From assembly GCF_004028155.1 (NCBI RefSeq), contig NZ_SBII01000002.1:248001-312000 (forward strand): a DNA stretch of 64,000 nt, written 5' to 3'. The notes beneath the pieces were generated by a model that saw nothing but the letters and a program-made list of their open reading frames with translations, was not told where the DNA came from and did no database searches. Shown piece after piece: positions 34,697 to 43,727 of this stretch (positions are counted from its first letter, which is position 1; every line of letters starts with the position of its first letter). The DNA is from Flavobacterium cerinum (GTDB taxonomy: Bacteria; Bacteroidota; Bacteroidia; Flavobacteriales; Flavobacteriaceae). The position numbers were made by a program, and so were the translations under genes.

Positions 34697-35656
34697 ATGC
34701 TCGCAGTCAAGAACATCTCTTTTGGTTATACCGAAAAGATCATCCTACATACTATAAATTTTAACGTAAAGAAAGGCCAGAATATTGCAGTCATAGGCGA
34801 AAGTGGGTGTGGAAAAAGCACACTGCTTAAGCTAATCTACGGATTATATGACCTTAACGAAGGCGAAATAACGTATAAAGGCAAGCCCGTAACCGGACCC
34901 AAGCACAATCTTATTCCGGGTATGCCCTACATGAAATACCTTGCGCAGGACTTTGACCTGATGCCTTTTGTTACTGCTGCCGAAAATGTAGGCAGTTTTC
35001 TTTCTAACTTTTATCCTGAAGAAAAACAGCAGCGCATTCGCGAATTACTGGAAATCGTAGAAATGGGTGAGTTTGCCGATGTCAAGGCAAAATATCTTAG
35101 CGGAGGTCAGCAGCAGCGAATTGCACTTGCAAAAGTATTGGCATTAGAACCGGAAGTTTTATTGCTGGACGAGCCTTTTAGCCATATTGACAATTTTAGG
35201 AAAAATGCACTGAGAAGAAATCTTTTTTCTTACCTAAAGCACAAAGGCATAACGGTAATCGTAGCAACCCATGACAGTACCGATGCATTATCGTTTGCAG
35301 ACGAAACTATAGTGATAAAACAGGGAAAGGTAGTAGACAAAGCACCATCTAAAGATATTTATTTCCATGCCACAGATAAATACACGGCATCGCTTTTTGG
35401 TGAAGTGAATGAAATAAAGCTGGAATTGCTTATGCTTACTCAAAACCCTGATGAAACAGTACTGCTATATCCCCACCAGCTGCATATTGTAGAAGGAGGG
35501 CCGCTTAGCGTTGTTGTAAAACAATGTTATTTTAAAGGCAGCCGCTACCTTGTTAAAGCCGCTTTGGGCAGGCAGGTGCTTTTCTTTGAACACAACAAGG
35601 AGCTTCCAGTAGAGGAAGAAGTAACCCTGGCAGTAGACAGGAATGCTTTTGGTTAA
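34697..35656 (+). CDS. ABC transporter ATP-binding protein (orphan, TOBE-like C-terminus)
   Basis: 319 residues from the ATG at 34697. Walker A is GESGCGKST, the signature LSGGQQQRIALAKVLA, Walker B LLLDEPFSHID and the H-loop ATHDSTDALSFAD; the arrangement resembles PotA/FbpC/CysA importers. The C-terminal 100 residues (GPLSVVVKQCYFKGSRYLVKAAL) look like a TOBE_2-type domain. No permease or binding protein is nearby, so its partner must be elsewhere. A TACTTTTG -7 box lies 19 bp upstream. A terminator follows at 35715. Confidence 0.82.
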   Translation: MLAVKNISFGYTEKIILHTINFNVKKGQNIAVIGESGCGKSTLLKLIYGLYDLNEGEITYKGKPVTGPKHNLIPGMPYMKYLAQDFDLMPFVTAAENVGSFLSNFYPEEKQQRIRELLEIVEMGEFADVKAKYLSGGQQQRIALAKVLALEPEVLLLDEPFSHIDNFRKNALRRNLFSYLKHKGITVIVATHDSTDALSFADETIVIKQGKVVDKAPSKDIYFHATDKYTASLFGEVNEIKLELLMLTQNPDETVLLYPHQLHIVEGGPLSVVVKQCYFKGSRYLVKAALGRQVLFFEHNKELPVEEEVTLAVDRNAFG

Positions 35657-35714
35657 GTAGAAGTTTTCAGCCGAGTCATTGTTTATACAGTTGTATATAG
35701 AAGATATTTTAAAT

Positions 35715-35745
35715 AAAAATGCCCGCAAATAAAGCGGGCATTTTT
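35715..35745. terminator. Bidirectional terminator after the ABC ATPase gene
   Basis: Perfect 12-bp inverted repeat (AAAAATGCCCGC and its complement) with a 7-nt loop; T runs on both strands. It lies between convergent genes. Confidence 0.85.
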
Positions 35746-35808
35746 GTTACTTATCAGTTTGTTAAGAATCTGTTGCTCAACTGTTCAGTAATCACTGACT
35801 ACTGTCAA

Positions 35809-38226
35809 CTATTTTTTATTCTTTACATATTTTTCAAGCCATTGGTCCTGCTCCCATAGTAAGTGTAGTATGCTTTCTATAGCAGCATATCCATGGCTTT
35901 CTTTTGGTAGTAAAACCAATCGGGTAGGTGCTCCAAAACCTTTCAAGGCATTAAAATACCTTTCACTCTGCATTGGGAAAGTACCTGAGTTATTATCGGC
36001 TTCACCGTGAATTAGTAATAAAGGTGTTTTCATTTTGTCGGCATGCATAAATGGCGACATAGTATTGTATACTTCCGGAGCTTCCCAGTAGTTTCTTTCT
36101 TCACTCTGGAAACCAAACGGAGTAAGCGTTCTATTATAAGCACCGCTTCGTGCAATACCTGCAGCAAAAAGATCAGAATGCGTAAGTAGGTTGGCTGTCA
36201 TGAATGCACCATACGAATGTCCGCCAACAGCAACACGTTTTCTATCAATATAACCTAAAGCATCTACAGCGTCAATAGCTGCTTTTGCATCGGCAACCAG
36301 CTGCGTTAAGAAGCTGTCGTTAGGTTCTGTCTTGCCTTCACCAACAATAGGGAAAGATGCATCGTCAAGAATAGCATAGCCTCTTGTTACCCAATATACA
36401 GGCGAACCATAATTTGGGTAGGTAAACTCATTAGGATTCGATGTAATTTGGGCAGCACTGTTTTTGTCTTTAAACTCAGCAGGATATGCCCACATGATCA
36501 TTGGCAGCTTTTCTTTTTTTGTTTTGTCATATCCGGCAGGAAGGTATAATGTTCCTGTAAGGTCAAGACCGTCGGCTCTTTTGTATTTAATGATCTCTTT
36601 GCTAACGTTTTCTATTTTCTTAAAAGGGTTCTCAAAAAATGTTACCTGTAACGGAGCGCTTTTTTTGAACATATTGATAAGGTAGTAGTTTGGGTATTGG
36701 TTTTTAGATTCCAATTGTACTAATACTTCACCTTTTTTAGCATCCATCAGCGTATTAAGTGTCTCTTTCTTATCAGTATACTTCGATTGGTAAAGGCGTG
36801 TTTTCTTTTTTGTTTTCAGGTCGAAACGATCAATAAAAGGGAATTGGCCTTTATCCGTAAAGCCATCACCGGTAAGGTAGGCATTGTTGCCATCTAAATT
36901 AAGCACATAACGGCCCCATTCGTTTCTTTTGGTATCAAAACTTCCGGGATCGCTGTATACATCCTGATAATTATAATCAAAAATGATCTCCGGCTTTTGG
37001 GATGCATCCGAAGGGTTAAATGTATATACTTTAAGGTTACGGGTATTCCACCAGTTATCGGTAAGTATTGCAATGTTGTCTGTACCCCAAGTTATTCCTG
37101 AATACCTGTTTATGGTTTTAACTAAACTTTTTGGAGTTCCTTTAAAAGGTGAAACCAACTCAAACACTTCATCACGATAGGGTACTTCTACAGCCGGGTC
37201 TCCGCCGTCAAGTGCTTCCGCCCAAACCAATGTTGCAGGTTTGTCGGCTCTCCAGTTTATACTTCTTTTACCTTTTTCTGCAGCCATGAAACCTTTTGGC
37301 ATATCTTCAATAAGCGGTTTTTCATTAAAGGTGCTAATTGATTTTCCGGCAGTATCATAAATAATGCTCTTTGTAGGGAAACGATCTAGCGTTACAATAT
37401 AAGAGAATGGTTTTTGAATAGTAGTTATCAATAGGTAATTGCCGTCCGGCGAAAAGCTAATGCCTCCATACATATCGGGTTGCTTCCATAAAGAACTTTT
37501 ACCATCTAAAGTTACTTTGTATAATTCTGAGATTGTAAGCGTTTCAAAGTTAGCCTCATCATTTTTGTTTTTCAACAAATCCTGGTACGTTCTGTTCTGA
37601 GCTTTAGAGCCGTCGCTTACTGTTACTGTTGGTCCGGCAGGTATTGCCTGGGCAGTGTTAATAAGCTTAGGTCTGACAGCAGGAAGTGTTTTTACGAGCA
37701 ACGCACTGTTGTCTCTAAACCAGCTCACAGGATTGCCCATATTGGCATTGGCAGTAGCTTCTGTAAGTTTTTTTGCAGTAAGCGAAGCAATATCCAATAC
37801 CCATATTTCTACACCAGTTGCAGTAGTATTGGTAAAAGACATTTTTGTTTCATCCGGAGACCAGCCAAAGTTTGCCAGCTTTGCATTTTGTGGCAGGCCT
37901 TTAACCTGTACAGGTTCTTTATCCTTCAGTTTTTTATATTTCAGGTTATTTACATAAGTAACCGTACTGGATATGTTTGTTTTAGGATTTATTCGCAGTC
38001 CGCCCAGTTTCATTTCATCCTGAGAAAGATCTTCAAGTGTTTTGTAAGCATTTCTAAACATAAGTATCATATGACGGTTTTTACTGTCCATAGATACAGA
38101 TGGTGCACGCTGCACATCTACAAGTTCCAATATTTCTTTTGGAGGTTTCTGGTAAGTAACATTCTCCTGCGCACCAACTCTAAGGCCGGTAACAATGAGA
38201 AGTAGTGTGGTAATAAATAATTTCAT
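35809..38226 (-). CDS. Secreted S9 family prolyl oligopeptidase-like peptidase
   Basis: 805 residues with signal peptide (about 1-19). A beta-propeller-like region (about 80-520) precedes a C-terminal alpha/beta hydrolase: nucleophile in GGHSYGAF (Ser671), aspartate in HGEADNN (Asp744) and histidine in ESHGY (His778), the S9 triad order. The length and the form of the catalytic region resemble the glutamyl-specific subgroup of S9 (GEP-like), but specificity is a guess. Exported, probably periplasmic. A 12-bp inverted repeat lies 30 bp upstream of the start. Confidence 0.9.
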   Translation of the reverse strand: MKLFITTLLLIVTGLRVGAQENVTYQKPPKEILELVDVQRAPSVSMDSKNRHMILMFRNAYKTLEDLSQDEMKLGGLRINPKTNISSTVTYVNNLKYKKLKDKEPVQVKGLPQNAKLANFGWSPDETKMSFTNTTATGVEIWVLDIASLTAKKLTEATANANMGNPVSWFRDNSALLVKTLPAVRPKLINTAQAIPAGPTVTVSDGSKAQNRTYQDLLKNKNDEANFETLTISELYKVTLDGKSSLWKQPDMYGGISFSPDGNYLLITTIQKPFSYIVTLDRFPTKSIIYDTAGKSISTFNEKPLIEDMPKGFMAAEKGKRSINWRADKPATLVWAEALDGGDPAVEVPYRDEVFELVSPFKGTPKSLVKTINRYSGITWGTDNIAILTDNWWNTRNLKVYTFNPSDASQKPEIIFDYNYQDVYSDPGSFDTKRNEWGRYVLNLDGNNAYLTGDGFTDKGQFPFIDRFDLKTKKKTRLYQSKYTDKKETLNTLMDAKKGEVLVQLESKNQYPNYYLINMFKKSAPLQVTFFENPFKKIENVSKEIIKYKRADGLDLTGTLYLPAGYDKTKKEKLPMIMWAYPAEFKDKNSAAQITSNPNEFTYPNYGSPVYWVTRGYAILDDASFPIVGEGKTEPNDSFLTQLVADAKAAIDAVDALGYIDRKRVAVGGHSYGAFMTANLLTHSDLFAAGIARSGAYNRTLTPFGFQSEERNYWEAPEVYNTMSPFMHADKMKTPLLLIHGEADNNSGTFPMQSERYFNALKGFGAPTRLVLLPKESHGYAAIESILHLLWEQDQWLEKYVKNKK

Positions 38227-38255
38227 ATTTAATTGTCTTAGTTAGGTATATGTAT

Positions 38256-38284
38256 AGAATAATGTAAAGATGTTACATTATTCT
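38256..38284. repeat. 12-bp perfect inverted repeat upstream of the S9 peptidase
   Basis: AGAATAATGTAA and its complement (38256-38267 and 38273-38284) with spacer AGATG. It lies in the divergent gap between the S9 peptidase and the FabH-like gene. It may be an operator or a 5'-UTR hairpin. Confidence 0.6.
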
Positions 38285-38398
38285 CCGGTAATAATTTTTA
38301 AAGGTAAAAATAGCAAACCTTAAAAAAATGTAATCTTTTACGGGTCGCTATTAAGGAATGTTTATTTTTACAATCTTATTTTACTAAAATAACAATTC

Positions 38399-39412
38399 AT
38401 GTATCATTCAAAAATTTCAGGCTTAGGCTATTATGTTCCGGAAAATGTGGTGACCAACAATGATCTTTCCAAGATCATGGAAACTAATGACGAGTGGATC
38501 CAGGAACGTACAGGTATTAAAGAAAGAAGACACGTTATTAAAGGCGATGGCGATACAACTACTACAATGGGAGTAAAAGCTGCTAAAATAGCCATAGAGC
38601 GTGCCGGTATAGATAAAGAAGATATTGACTTTATTGTATTTGCAACTCTTAGTCCTGATTACTATTTTCCAGGGCCGGGAGTACTTGTACAAAGAGATTT
38701 AGGTATGAAACGAACAATAGGTGCGCTTGATGTTCGTAACCAGTGTTCAGGATTTATCTATGCGCTATCGGTTGCCGATCAGTTTATTAAAACCGGTATG
38801 TACAAAAACATACTTATTATAGGATCTGAACTTCATTCTACAGGACTGGACATGACAACAAGGGGCCGTGGTGTATCGGTTATTTTTGGAGATGGAGCAG
38901 GAGCAGCAGTACTTACCCGTGAAGAAGATCTTACTAAAGGAATACTTTCTACACATTTGCATTCAGAAGGGCAGCACGCCGAAGAATTGTCACTTATAGC
39001 TCCTGGAATGGGCAAGCGATGGGTAACCGATATTATTGCAGATGCAGATCCTAATGACGAAAGCTATTTTCCATACATGAACGGTCAGTTTGTATTTAAA
39101 AACGCAGTTGTGCGTTTTAGTGAAGTTATCAATGAGGGGCTTAAAGCAAACAACCTTGATGTAAGTGATATTGATATGCTGATACCGCATCAGGCTAATC
39201 TAAGAATAGCACAGTTTATCCAGCAAAAGTTTGGACTAACAGATGATCAGGTGTACAACAACATTATGAAGTATGGTAATACTACTGCAGCCTCTATTCC
39301 AATTGCTTTAACAGAGGCTTGGGAACTCGGAAAAATTAAATCGGGTGATACCGTAGTGCTGGCAGCTTTTGGCAGCGGATTTACATGGGGTAGTGCTATC
39401 ATCAAATGGTAA
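38399..39412 (+). CDS. 3-oxoacyl-ACP synthase III-like ketosynthase
   Basis: 337-residue thiolase-fold ketosynthase of the FabH family. The catalytic triad is visible: Cys116 (VRNQCSGF), His264 (PHQAN) and Asn294 (KYGNTTAASI). Typical FabH starts fatty-acid chains from acyl-CoA and malonyl-ACP. There are no acpP, fabD, fabG or fabF genes nearby, so it is likely an additional stand-alone ketosynthase III used for a special starter or metabolite. The gene name fabH would be an over-call. Confidence 0.88.
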   Translation: MYHSKISGLGYYVPENVVTNNDLSKIMETNDEWIQERTGIKERRHVIKGDGDTTTTMGVKAAKIAIERAGIDKEDIDFIVFATLSPDYYFPGPGVLVQRDLGMKRTIGALDVRNQCSGFIYALSVADQFIKTGMYKNILIIGSELHSTGLDMTTRGRGVSVIFGDGAGAAVLTREEDLTKGILSTHLHSEGQHAEELSLIAPGMGKRWVTDIIADADPNDESYFPYMNGQFVFKNAVVRFSEVINEGLKANNLDVSDIDMLIPHQANLRIAQFIQQKFGLTDDQVYNNIMKYGNTTAASIPIALTEAWELGKIKSGDTVVLAAFGSGFTWGSAIIKW

Positions 39413-39470
39413 AAATATTATTTTAGAGAGTTACAATTGGCACTATAATTTTCTAAAAAGGCAAAACTTT

Positions 39471-39518
39471 ATTATTCCACTTTCTGTATCCAAATAGGGA
39501 TTCGGGAAGTGGAATAAT
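39471..39518 (+). other. Long hairpin 58 bp downstream of the FabH-like gene
   Basis: 12-bp perfect arms (ATTATTCCACTT and its complement, 39471-39482 and 39507-39518) whose interior also pairs (about 9 bp with one mismatch), giving a stem of roughly 21 pairs with a 6-nt loop. TTATTTTTA follows. Probably the terminator of the FabH-like gene; unusually long for one. Confidence 0.6.
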
Positions 39519-39838
39519 TATTTTTAGTACTTACTGTATTTACGGGCTGTTTCAGGTTTTTTATACTTGATGTCTCAATTTTTTTGATGTTCTAAAGTTT
39601 TGAGTATTGATTTTCTTTTAGTTAAAAAAAAAATAATTAACATCTAAAAAAAACAGATTTTTATGTTTTGTAAGAATTATTCGCATAAAGTCTAAAATTA
39701 GATTTGTATTTTTACAGTAGCCTTTTAGTCTCTAATTATATTTTTGAGAAGGAATTTATTAATCATTAACCCGTATAAGCGGAACGCCGAAAACGCTGAC
39801 AAAGAGTAGGCAAAACCAACCAACTAAATCAATACTAA
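39519..39838 (+). other. Leader region of the small lipoprotein gene
   Basis: AT-rich 320-bp stretch with no gene. A TAGATTTG -7 box (39699-39706) implies a transcript of about 125 nt before the ATG. Its last 70 nt break the AT pattern (GCGGAACGCCGAAAACGCTG near 39780) and could fold, but I do not recognise a riboswitch class. Confidence 0.35.
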
Positions 39839-40270
39839 ATGAAAAAAATCTTATTAATTGCAGTGATTGCAGGGTTTACGCTTGCTGGGTGCTCTAAGGA
39901 CGACATGCAGTCTGTAGAAACTCAAAATCGTACAGATCTTCAAAAAACAGGTGCTAGTGGAGCCCTCGACCCAAGAATTGAACAGTTTGTTCTTGAAGGT
40001 GCTAAGGCAATGGATGCTAGTGGTATATTTGAATATACAAATGGTAATGAGGTAATTAGAAGGCTTTGCCAGAAAACATACTATAGTGACGATGGTATAA
40101 TGTTCGTTTCCGGTTCCTATGAGCAATATGGTACTTTGGTGATTAGGGTAGTAAGGTCTTATATCCTTAAAACAGGAGTTCCTATTATGTCCAATTATAC
40201 TGTAGAAGTTGCATCACCATTATGGGATTGTAATGACCTTCCGGGAGAATATCTAATAAATCCAAAATAA
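39839..40270 (+). CDS. Small lipoprotein, unknown
   Basis: 143 residues; lipobox Cys18 in AGFTLAGCSKD, then an acidic linker (DDMQSVE) typical of flavobacterial surface lipoproteins, and a compact domain with two more cysteines (CQKTYY, WDCNDL). No motif recognised. It has its own leader and terminator. Confidence 0.7.
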   Translation: MKKILLIAVIAGFTLAGCSKDDMQSVETQNRTDLQKTGASGALDPRIEQFVLEGAKAMDASGIFEYTNGNEVIRRLCQKTYYSDDGIMFVSGSYEQYGTLVIRVVRSYILKTGVPIMSNYTVEVASPLWDCNDLPGEYLINPK

Positions 40271-40284
40271 GACTAAACAATATT

Positions 40285-40319
40285 AAAAGCGATGATACAT
40301 AAAATGTGTCATCGCTTTT
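40285..40319 (+). terminator. Terminator after the small lipoprotein gene
   Basis: 16-bp inverted repeat (left arm AAAAGCGATGATACAT, one T-G pair) with a 3-nt loop and a long T run after it. Confidence 0.85.
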
Positions 40320-40380
40320 TTTATACTTTTACAGATACTATTAACTTATATGGTCAATTCTGAAACGCTTACTTAAAAAT

Positions 40381-40887
40381 ATGATCTGGATGTTACTTTT
40401 GCTGCCTGTTGGGCTGGCAGTTTATTATTTCTATCCGGGATCAAAAATCCCTAAAGGTAAAACTGTCGATAAACTTATTGTTTATAAATCCAAACGGAGT
40501 ATGGAGGCGTGGTCTGGCAGCGAACGGTTAAAAACATATCATATCGCCTTAGGTAAAAATCCAATAGGGCATAAACAGTTTGAAGGTGATAATAAAACAC
40601 CTGAAGGAGTTTATCATATTAACGATCGAAACCCCAAGAGTGGTTATCATAAAAATTTGGGAGTATCCTATCCTAATACAGCTGATAAGACCAGTGCAGA
40701 AAAACTTGGTAAAGCACCGGGGGGGCACATAAAGATACATGGACTCAGAAATGGTACTGCTGGATATATGGGCAAATTCCATAGGCTCAAAGACTGGACA
40801 GCCGGCTGTATTGCTGTAACAAATGATGAGGTCGATGAACTTTACACTGCCGTAAAAGAAAATGCTGTTATAGAAATTTACCCTTAA
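40381..40887 (+). CDS. L,D-transpeptidase family protein
   Basis: 168-residue YkuD-domain protein. A hydrophobic N-terminus (about 3-18) anchors it or serves as a signal. The catalytic region has HGLRNG (His of the HxH/HG motif) and, 20 residues on, DWTAGCIAV with the catalytic cysteine. It forms 3-3 cross-links or related bonds in peptidoglycan. In-frame codons upstream of the ATG read CTG-KRLLKN, which would give a more usual positively charged N-terminus, so a non-ATG start at 40360 is possible. Confidence 0.82.
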   Translation: MIWMLLLLPVGLAVYYFYPGSKIPKGKTVDKLIVYKSKRSMEAWSGSERLKTYHIALGKNPIGHKQFEGDNKTPEGVYHINDRNPKSGYHKNLGVSYPNTADKTSAEKLGKAPGGHIKIHGLRNGTAGYMGKFHRLKDWTAGCIAVTNDEVDELYTAVKENAVIEIYP

Positions 40888-40958
40888 TAAGAGATAATGG
40901 TTTAATCCTCTATTGTCTAACTACTCCTATCTCAAATCTGCTGTCTGATATAAAAAAC

Positions 40959-40985
40959 AAACCCCGGGCGCAACTCCCAGGGTTT
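40959..40985 (-). terminator. Terminator after the TonB receptor gene
   Basis: On the minus strand AAACCC-T-GGG pairs with CCC-G-GGGTTT (one T-G pair, which can form only in the minus-strand RNA), followed by a T run. It lies 58 bp past the receptor stop. Confidence 0.7.
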
Positions 40986-41043
40986 ACTAACCTAAACTTA
41001 ATTAATATGGAAAACATATTAAGCTGTTCAGTAAATAGCATGC

Positions 41044-43452
41044 TTAGAACATACCTCCACTGCTTTGTTTTGTATTATCTTCACGTTGTTTACGCTGCAT
41101 AGCTCTGTTTTTTCCGCCACCAAACATATAGTTGATGCCAAAGTAAACTGTGCGGCTCTCCCAACGGAATTCACCGTTTTGTGGGAATGGATTAGCACCA
41201 TCAAATCCGTAACGCATAGTTTTAAACATGTCGTTAAAACGCACACTAAGTGACATTTTATTATCAAGAAGCGTATAACGCGCGCCACTATCAATTTTGT
41301 ACATGTCTTTAGTGTTGTTCTGTACACCATCTACTGCACTTCTGTAAAACCCAAATAAGTTAAAGCTAAGTCTGTTGTTTACTCTGAAGTTACTGTTCAG
41401 TCTTGCATTGAATGCATTTGCAGTAATACTTTTTATGCTTGAATGCGAAGTTCCGTCTGGCTGTTCAATACTAATAACACCTTTTTGCGATAAGCTAGAA
41501 AAGTCGATAGCTGGCTGTATGTCCCACCATTTGAATATTCTGTAATTTGCAGAAACCTCAAAACCGTAAGAATTGTTGTGGTCAAAATTCCTAAAACTCA
41601 TTATCTGGTCTTCAGTATTGTCCGGTGTTTCATCATTAGGATATAAAACCCTGCTTATCTCATCGCTGATAAGTCTGTAAAATACACCAGCTGTAATAGA
41701 CGATCCTTTACCAAACATTTTTGTGTAGTTAAGCTCAACAGAGTTCGTGAACTGAGGTTTTAACTCACTATTACCCCTTGATGTGATAAGTGTTGTAGAA
41801 AACTCCCTGATAGGTGTAGCCTGCTCAATACTTGGACGGTCAACGCGTCGGCTGTAGCTCATCTGGAACATGTTCTTTTCATTAAGATTATAGGTAAGGT
41901 AAGCCGAAGGATATACCGTTATATAGTCGTCTTTATAAGTTGAAACTCCGTTATTGATGGCGTTAACTTTGTAGCTTTCAAAACGTGCACCTAACTGGTA
42001 GCTGAATTTATCAAACTTTTGACCAAAAGTAGCATAGGCAGAATAAATATCCTGATCGTAGGTGTAAGCTATACTTCTTTCTAAAGGATTAGTAATTGCA
42101 GTATTGTTACTGTTATACTTGTTGTCAGATCGTATAATTCTGGTCTCTGCTCCTAATTCAAGTGTAGACTTCTCACTAAGCGGATTAACATAGTCCAGGT
42201 TTAAGGTTGTGTTTTTACGTCTGTCAACAAGGCCATCAGTATAAATTATCGGAGCATTATTTACAAGAGTAGTCGTGTAATCTACATCCTGAGTACTCTT
42301 TGTAGTGTTGTAGTTACCCTCAAAATCAAGTGTATGTCCTTCTTTTTCAAACTTGTGTTTGTAAGCTAAGTTATATGTGTTGTTTGTATTGTCGCTATCA
42401 AAATTTGATAATTGTGACAGGTCTTTTGTAGGGTCAGAAGCATAAAAAATATTAGTTCCTATGCTCGAAGTACCATTGTTATAGTTCTGGTTGGTGTAGA
42501 CAGAAAGGGTATTCTTGTCGTTTATATAATAATCCATACCAAACTTCCCAAGGTAATTCTCGTTATCGTTTACTATATCAAGAACTTGTCTTGAGTTTAT
42601 TTTATCGGTACGCTGTACAAAACCATCATTGAAATACTTGCCGGAATTGCTGCCTACGTTTGTAAAGAAGTTCACTTTTCCTGTACGGTAGTTCATATCC
42701 AATGAGTTATTTACTTTAGGAGTTTCACCAAAAGTTATACCTGCATTAAAGTTACCGTTAAAACCGTCGTTAGCATTTTTATGAAGTACGATATTAATAA
42801 TACCGCTCATCCCTTCAGGATTATACTTAGCACTTGGGTTGGTAATCAATTCAATTTTCTTGATAGAAGTTGAAGGTATTTGTTTAAGTAATTGGGCAGG
42901 ATCCATATTAGTAGGCCTTCCGTCAACCAATACTCTTACGTTTGAATTACCACGAAGTGATATCTTACCATCCTGATCTACATTTACAGATGGGATATTG
43001 TTCATGATCTCAGAAGCAGTTCCACCTACTGTAGTAAGGTCACGCCCAACAGTAATTACCTTACGGTCAATTTTTTGCTCTATTGTAGTAACTTCTTTAA
43101 CGATATTTACTTCGTCTAAGGTTGTAGCTTCTTCTACAAGAATGATAGTGCCAAGGTTAATGTTTTTTTCAGCATCCGTTAAAGTTATTGGTTTCGTTTG
43201 GGTTTTATACCCCATAAACTGAACTTCTACGGTGTAGCTTTTAAGAGGAAGGTTTTTAATGGTAAAGCTTCCATTGTCTTCGGTAATTCCGCCGGTTACA
43301 ACGGTACCGTTTTCTTTCACGACAATACTTACATAAGGTAGTGCTTCTTTAGTAGTTTTGTCAATAATTTTTCCGGAGATGCTGCCTGGGTTTTGGGCAG
43401 TCATAGTCATGATACTCCCAAAAAGGAGCATGAACAAGAACTTAAGTTTCAT
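41044..43452 (-). CDS. TonB-dependent receptor, outer-membrane beta-barrel family
   Basis: 802 residues from the ATG at 43452, the start that gives a clean signal peptide (MKLKFLFMLLFGSIMTMTAQ); the longer upstream frame is not plausible. A carboxypeptidase-D-like domain (about 25-100) is followed by a plug (IEQKIDRKVITV, NIPSVNVDQDGKISLRG) and a 22-strand-type barrel (OMP_b-brl_3 group) ending in a basic Arg/Lys tail. No SusD gene is adjacent. Substrate unknown. It has a full TTG/TACATTTG promoter. Confidence 0.88.
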   Translation of the reverse strand: MKLKFLFMLLFGSIMTMTAQNPGSISGKIIDKTTKEALPYVSIVVKENGTVVTGGITEDNGSFTIKNLPLKSYTVEVQFMGYKTQTKPITLTDAEKNINLGTIILVEEATTLDEVNIVKEVTTIEQKIDRKVITVGRDLTTVGGTASEIMNNIPSVNVDQDGKISLRGNSNVRVLVDGRPTNMDPAQLLKQIPSTSIKKIELITNPSAKYNPEGMSGIINIVLHKNANDGFNGNFNAGITFGETPKVNNSLDMNYRTGKVNFFTNVGSNSGKYFNDGFVQRTDKINSRQVLDIVNDNENYLGKFGMDYYINDKNTLSVYTNQNYNNGTSSIGTNIFYASDPTKDLSQLSNFDSDNTNNTYNLAYKHKFEKEGHTLDFEGNYNTTKSTQDVDYTTTLVNNAPIIYTDGLVDRRKNTTLNLDYVNPLSEKSTLELGAETRIIRSDNKYNSNNTAITNPLERSIAYTYDQDIYSAYATFGQKFDKFSYQLGARFESYKVNAINNGVSTYKDDYITVYPSAYLTYNLNEKNMFQMSYSRRVDRPSIEQATPIREFSTTLITSRGNSELKPQFTNSVELNYTKMFGKGSSITAGVFYRLISDEISRVLYPNDETPDNTEDQIMSFRNFDHNNSYGFEVSANYRIFKWWDIQPAIDFSSLSQKGVISIEQPDGTSHSSIKSITANAFNARLNSNFRVNNRLSFNLFGFYRSAVDGVQNNTKDMYKIDSGARYTLLDNKMSLSVRFNDMFKTMRYGFDGANPFPQNGEFRWESRTVYFGINYMFGGGKNRAMQRKQREDNTKQSSGGMF

Positions 43453-43482
43453 TGTTGTTAGGTTTGATTGATGATGATTGAG

Positions 43483-43513
43483 CAAATGTACAGCAGTTAA
43501 AACTAATATGCAA
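43483..43513 (-). promoter_or_regulatory. Promoter of the TonB receptor gene
   Basis: Minus strand TTG (43511-43513), 20-nt spacer, TACATTTG (43483-43490): a full match to the Bacteroidetes consensus, 30 bp before the start. Confidence 0.75.
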
Positions 43514-43676
43514 TACAAAGTACCTTTTTATACAATATTTCAGATTGTTGTAACAAACTAAAGGTTTTGTATAGGGTATAAGACAAACAAGAGATGGAAA
43601 TGTTACAAAAAAAAGCGTTTTTTTATTTATTTAGAATCATTACGAATTAACATATTATTTAAATTCATTCCTGCAA

Positions 43677-43704
43677 TTGCGTTATTAAAATATCCTTATC
43701 TTTG
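43677..43704 (+). promoter_or_regulatory. Promoter of argS and the downstream cassette
   Basis: TTG (43677-43679), 17-nt spacer, TATCTTTG (43697-43704), an exact TAnnTTTG, 23 bp before the argS ATG. No other promoter or terminator is seen up to 50.1 kb. Confidence 0.75.
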
Positions 43705-43727
43705 CACCCTTAAAAAATACTAGTAAA

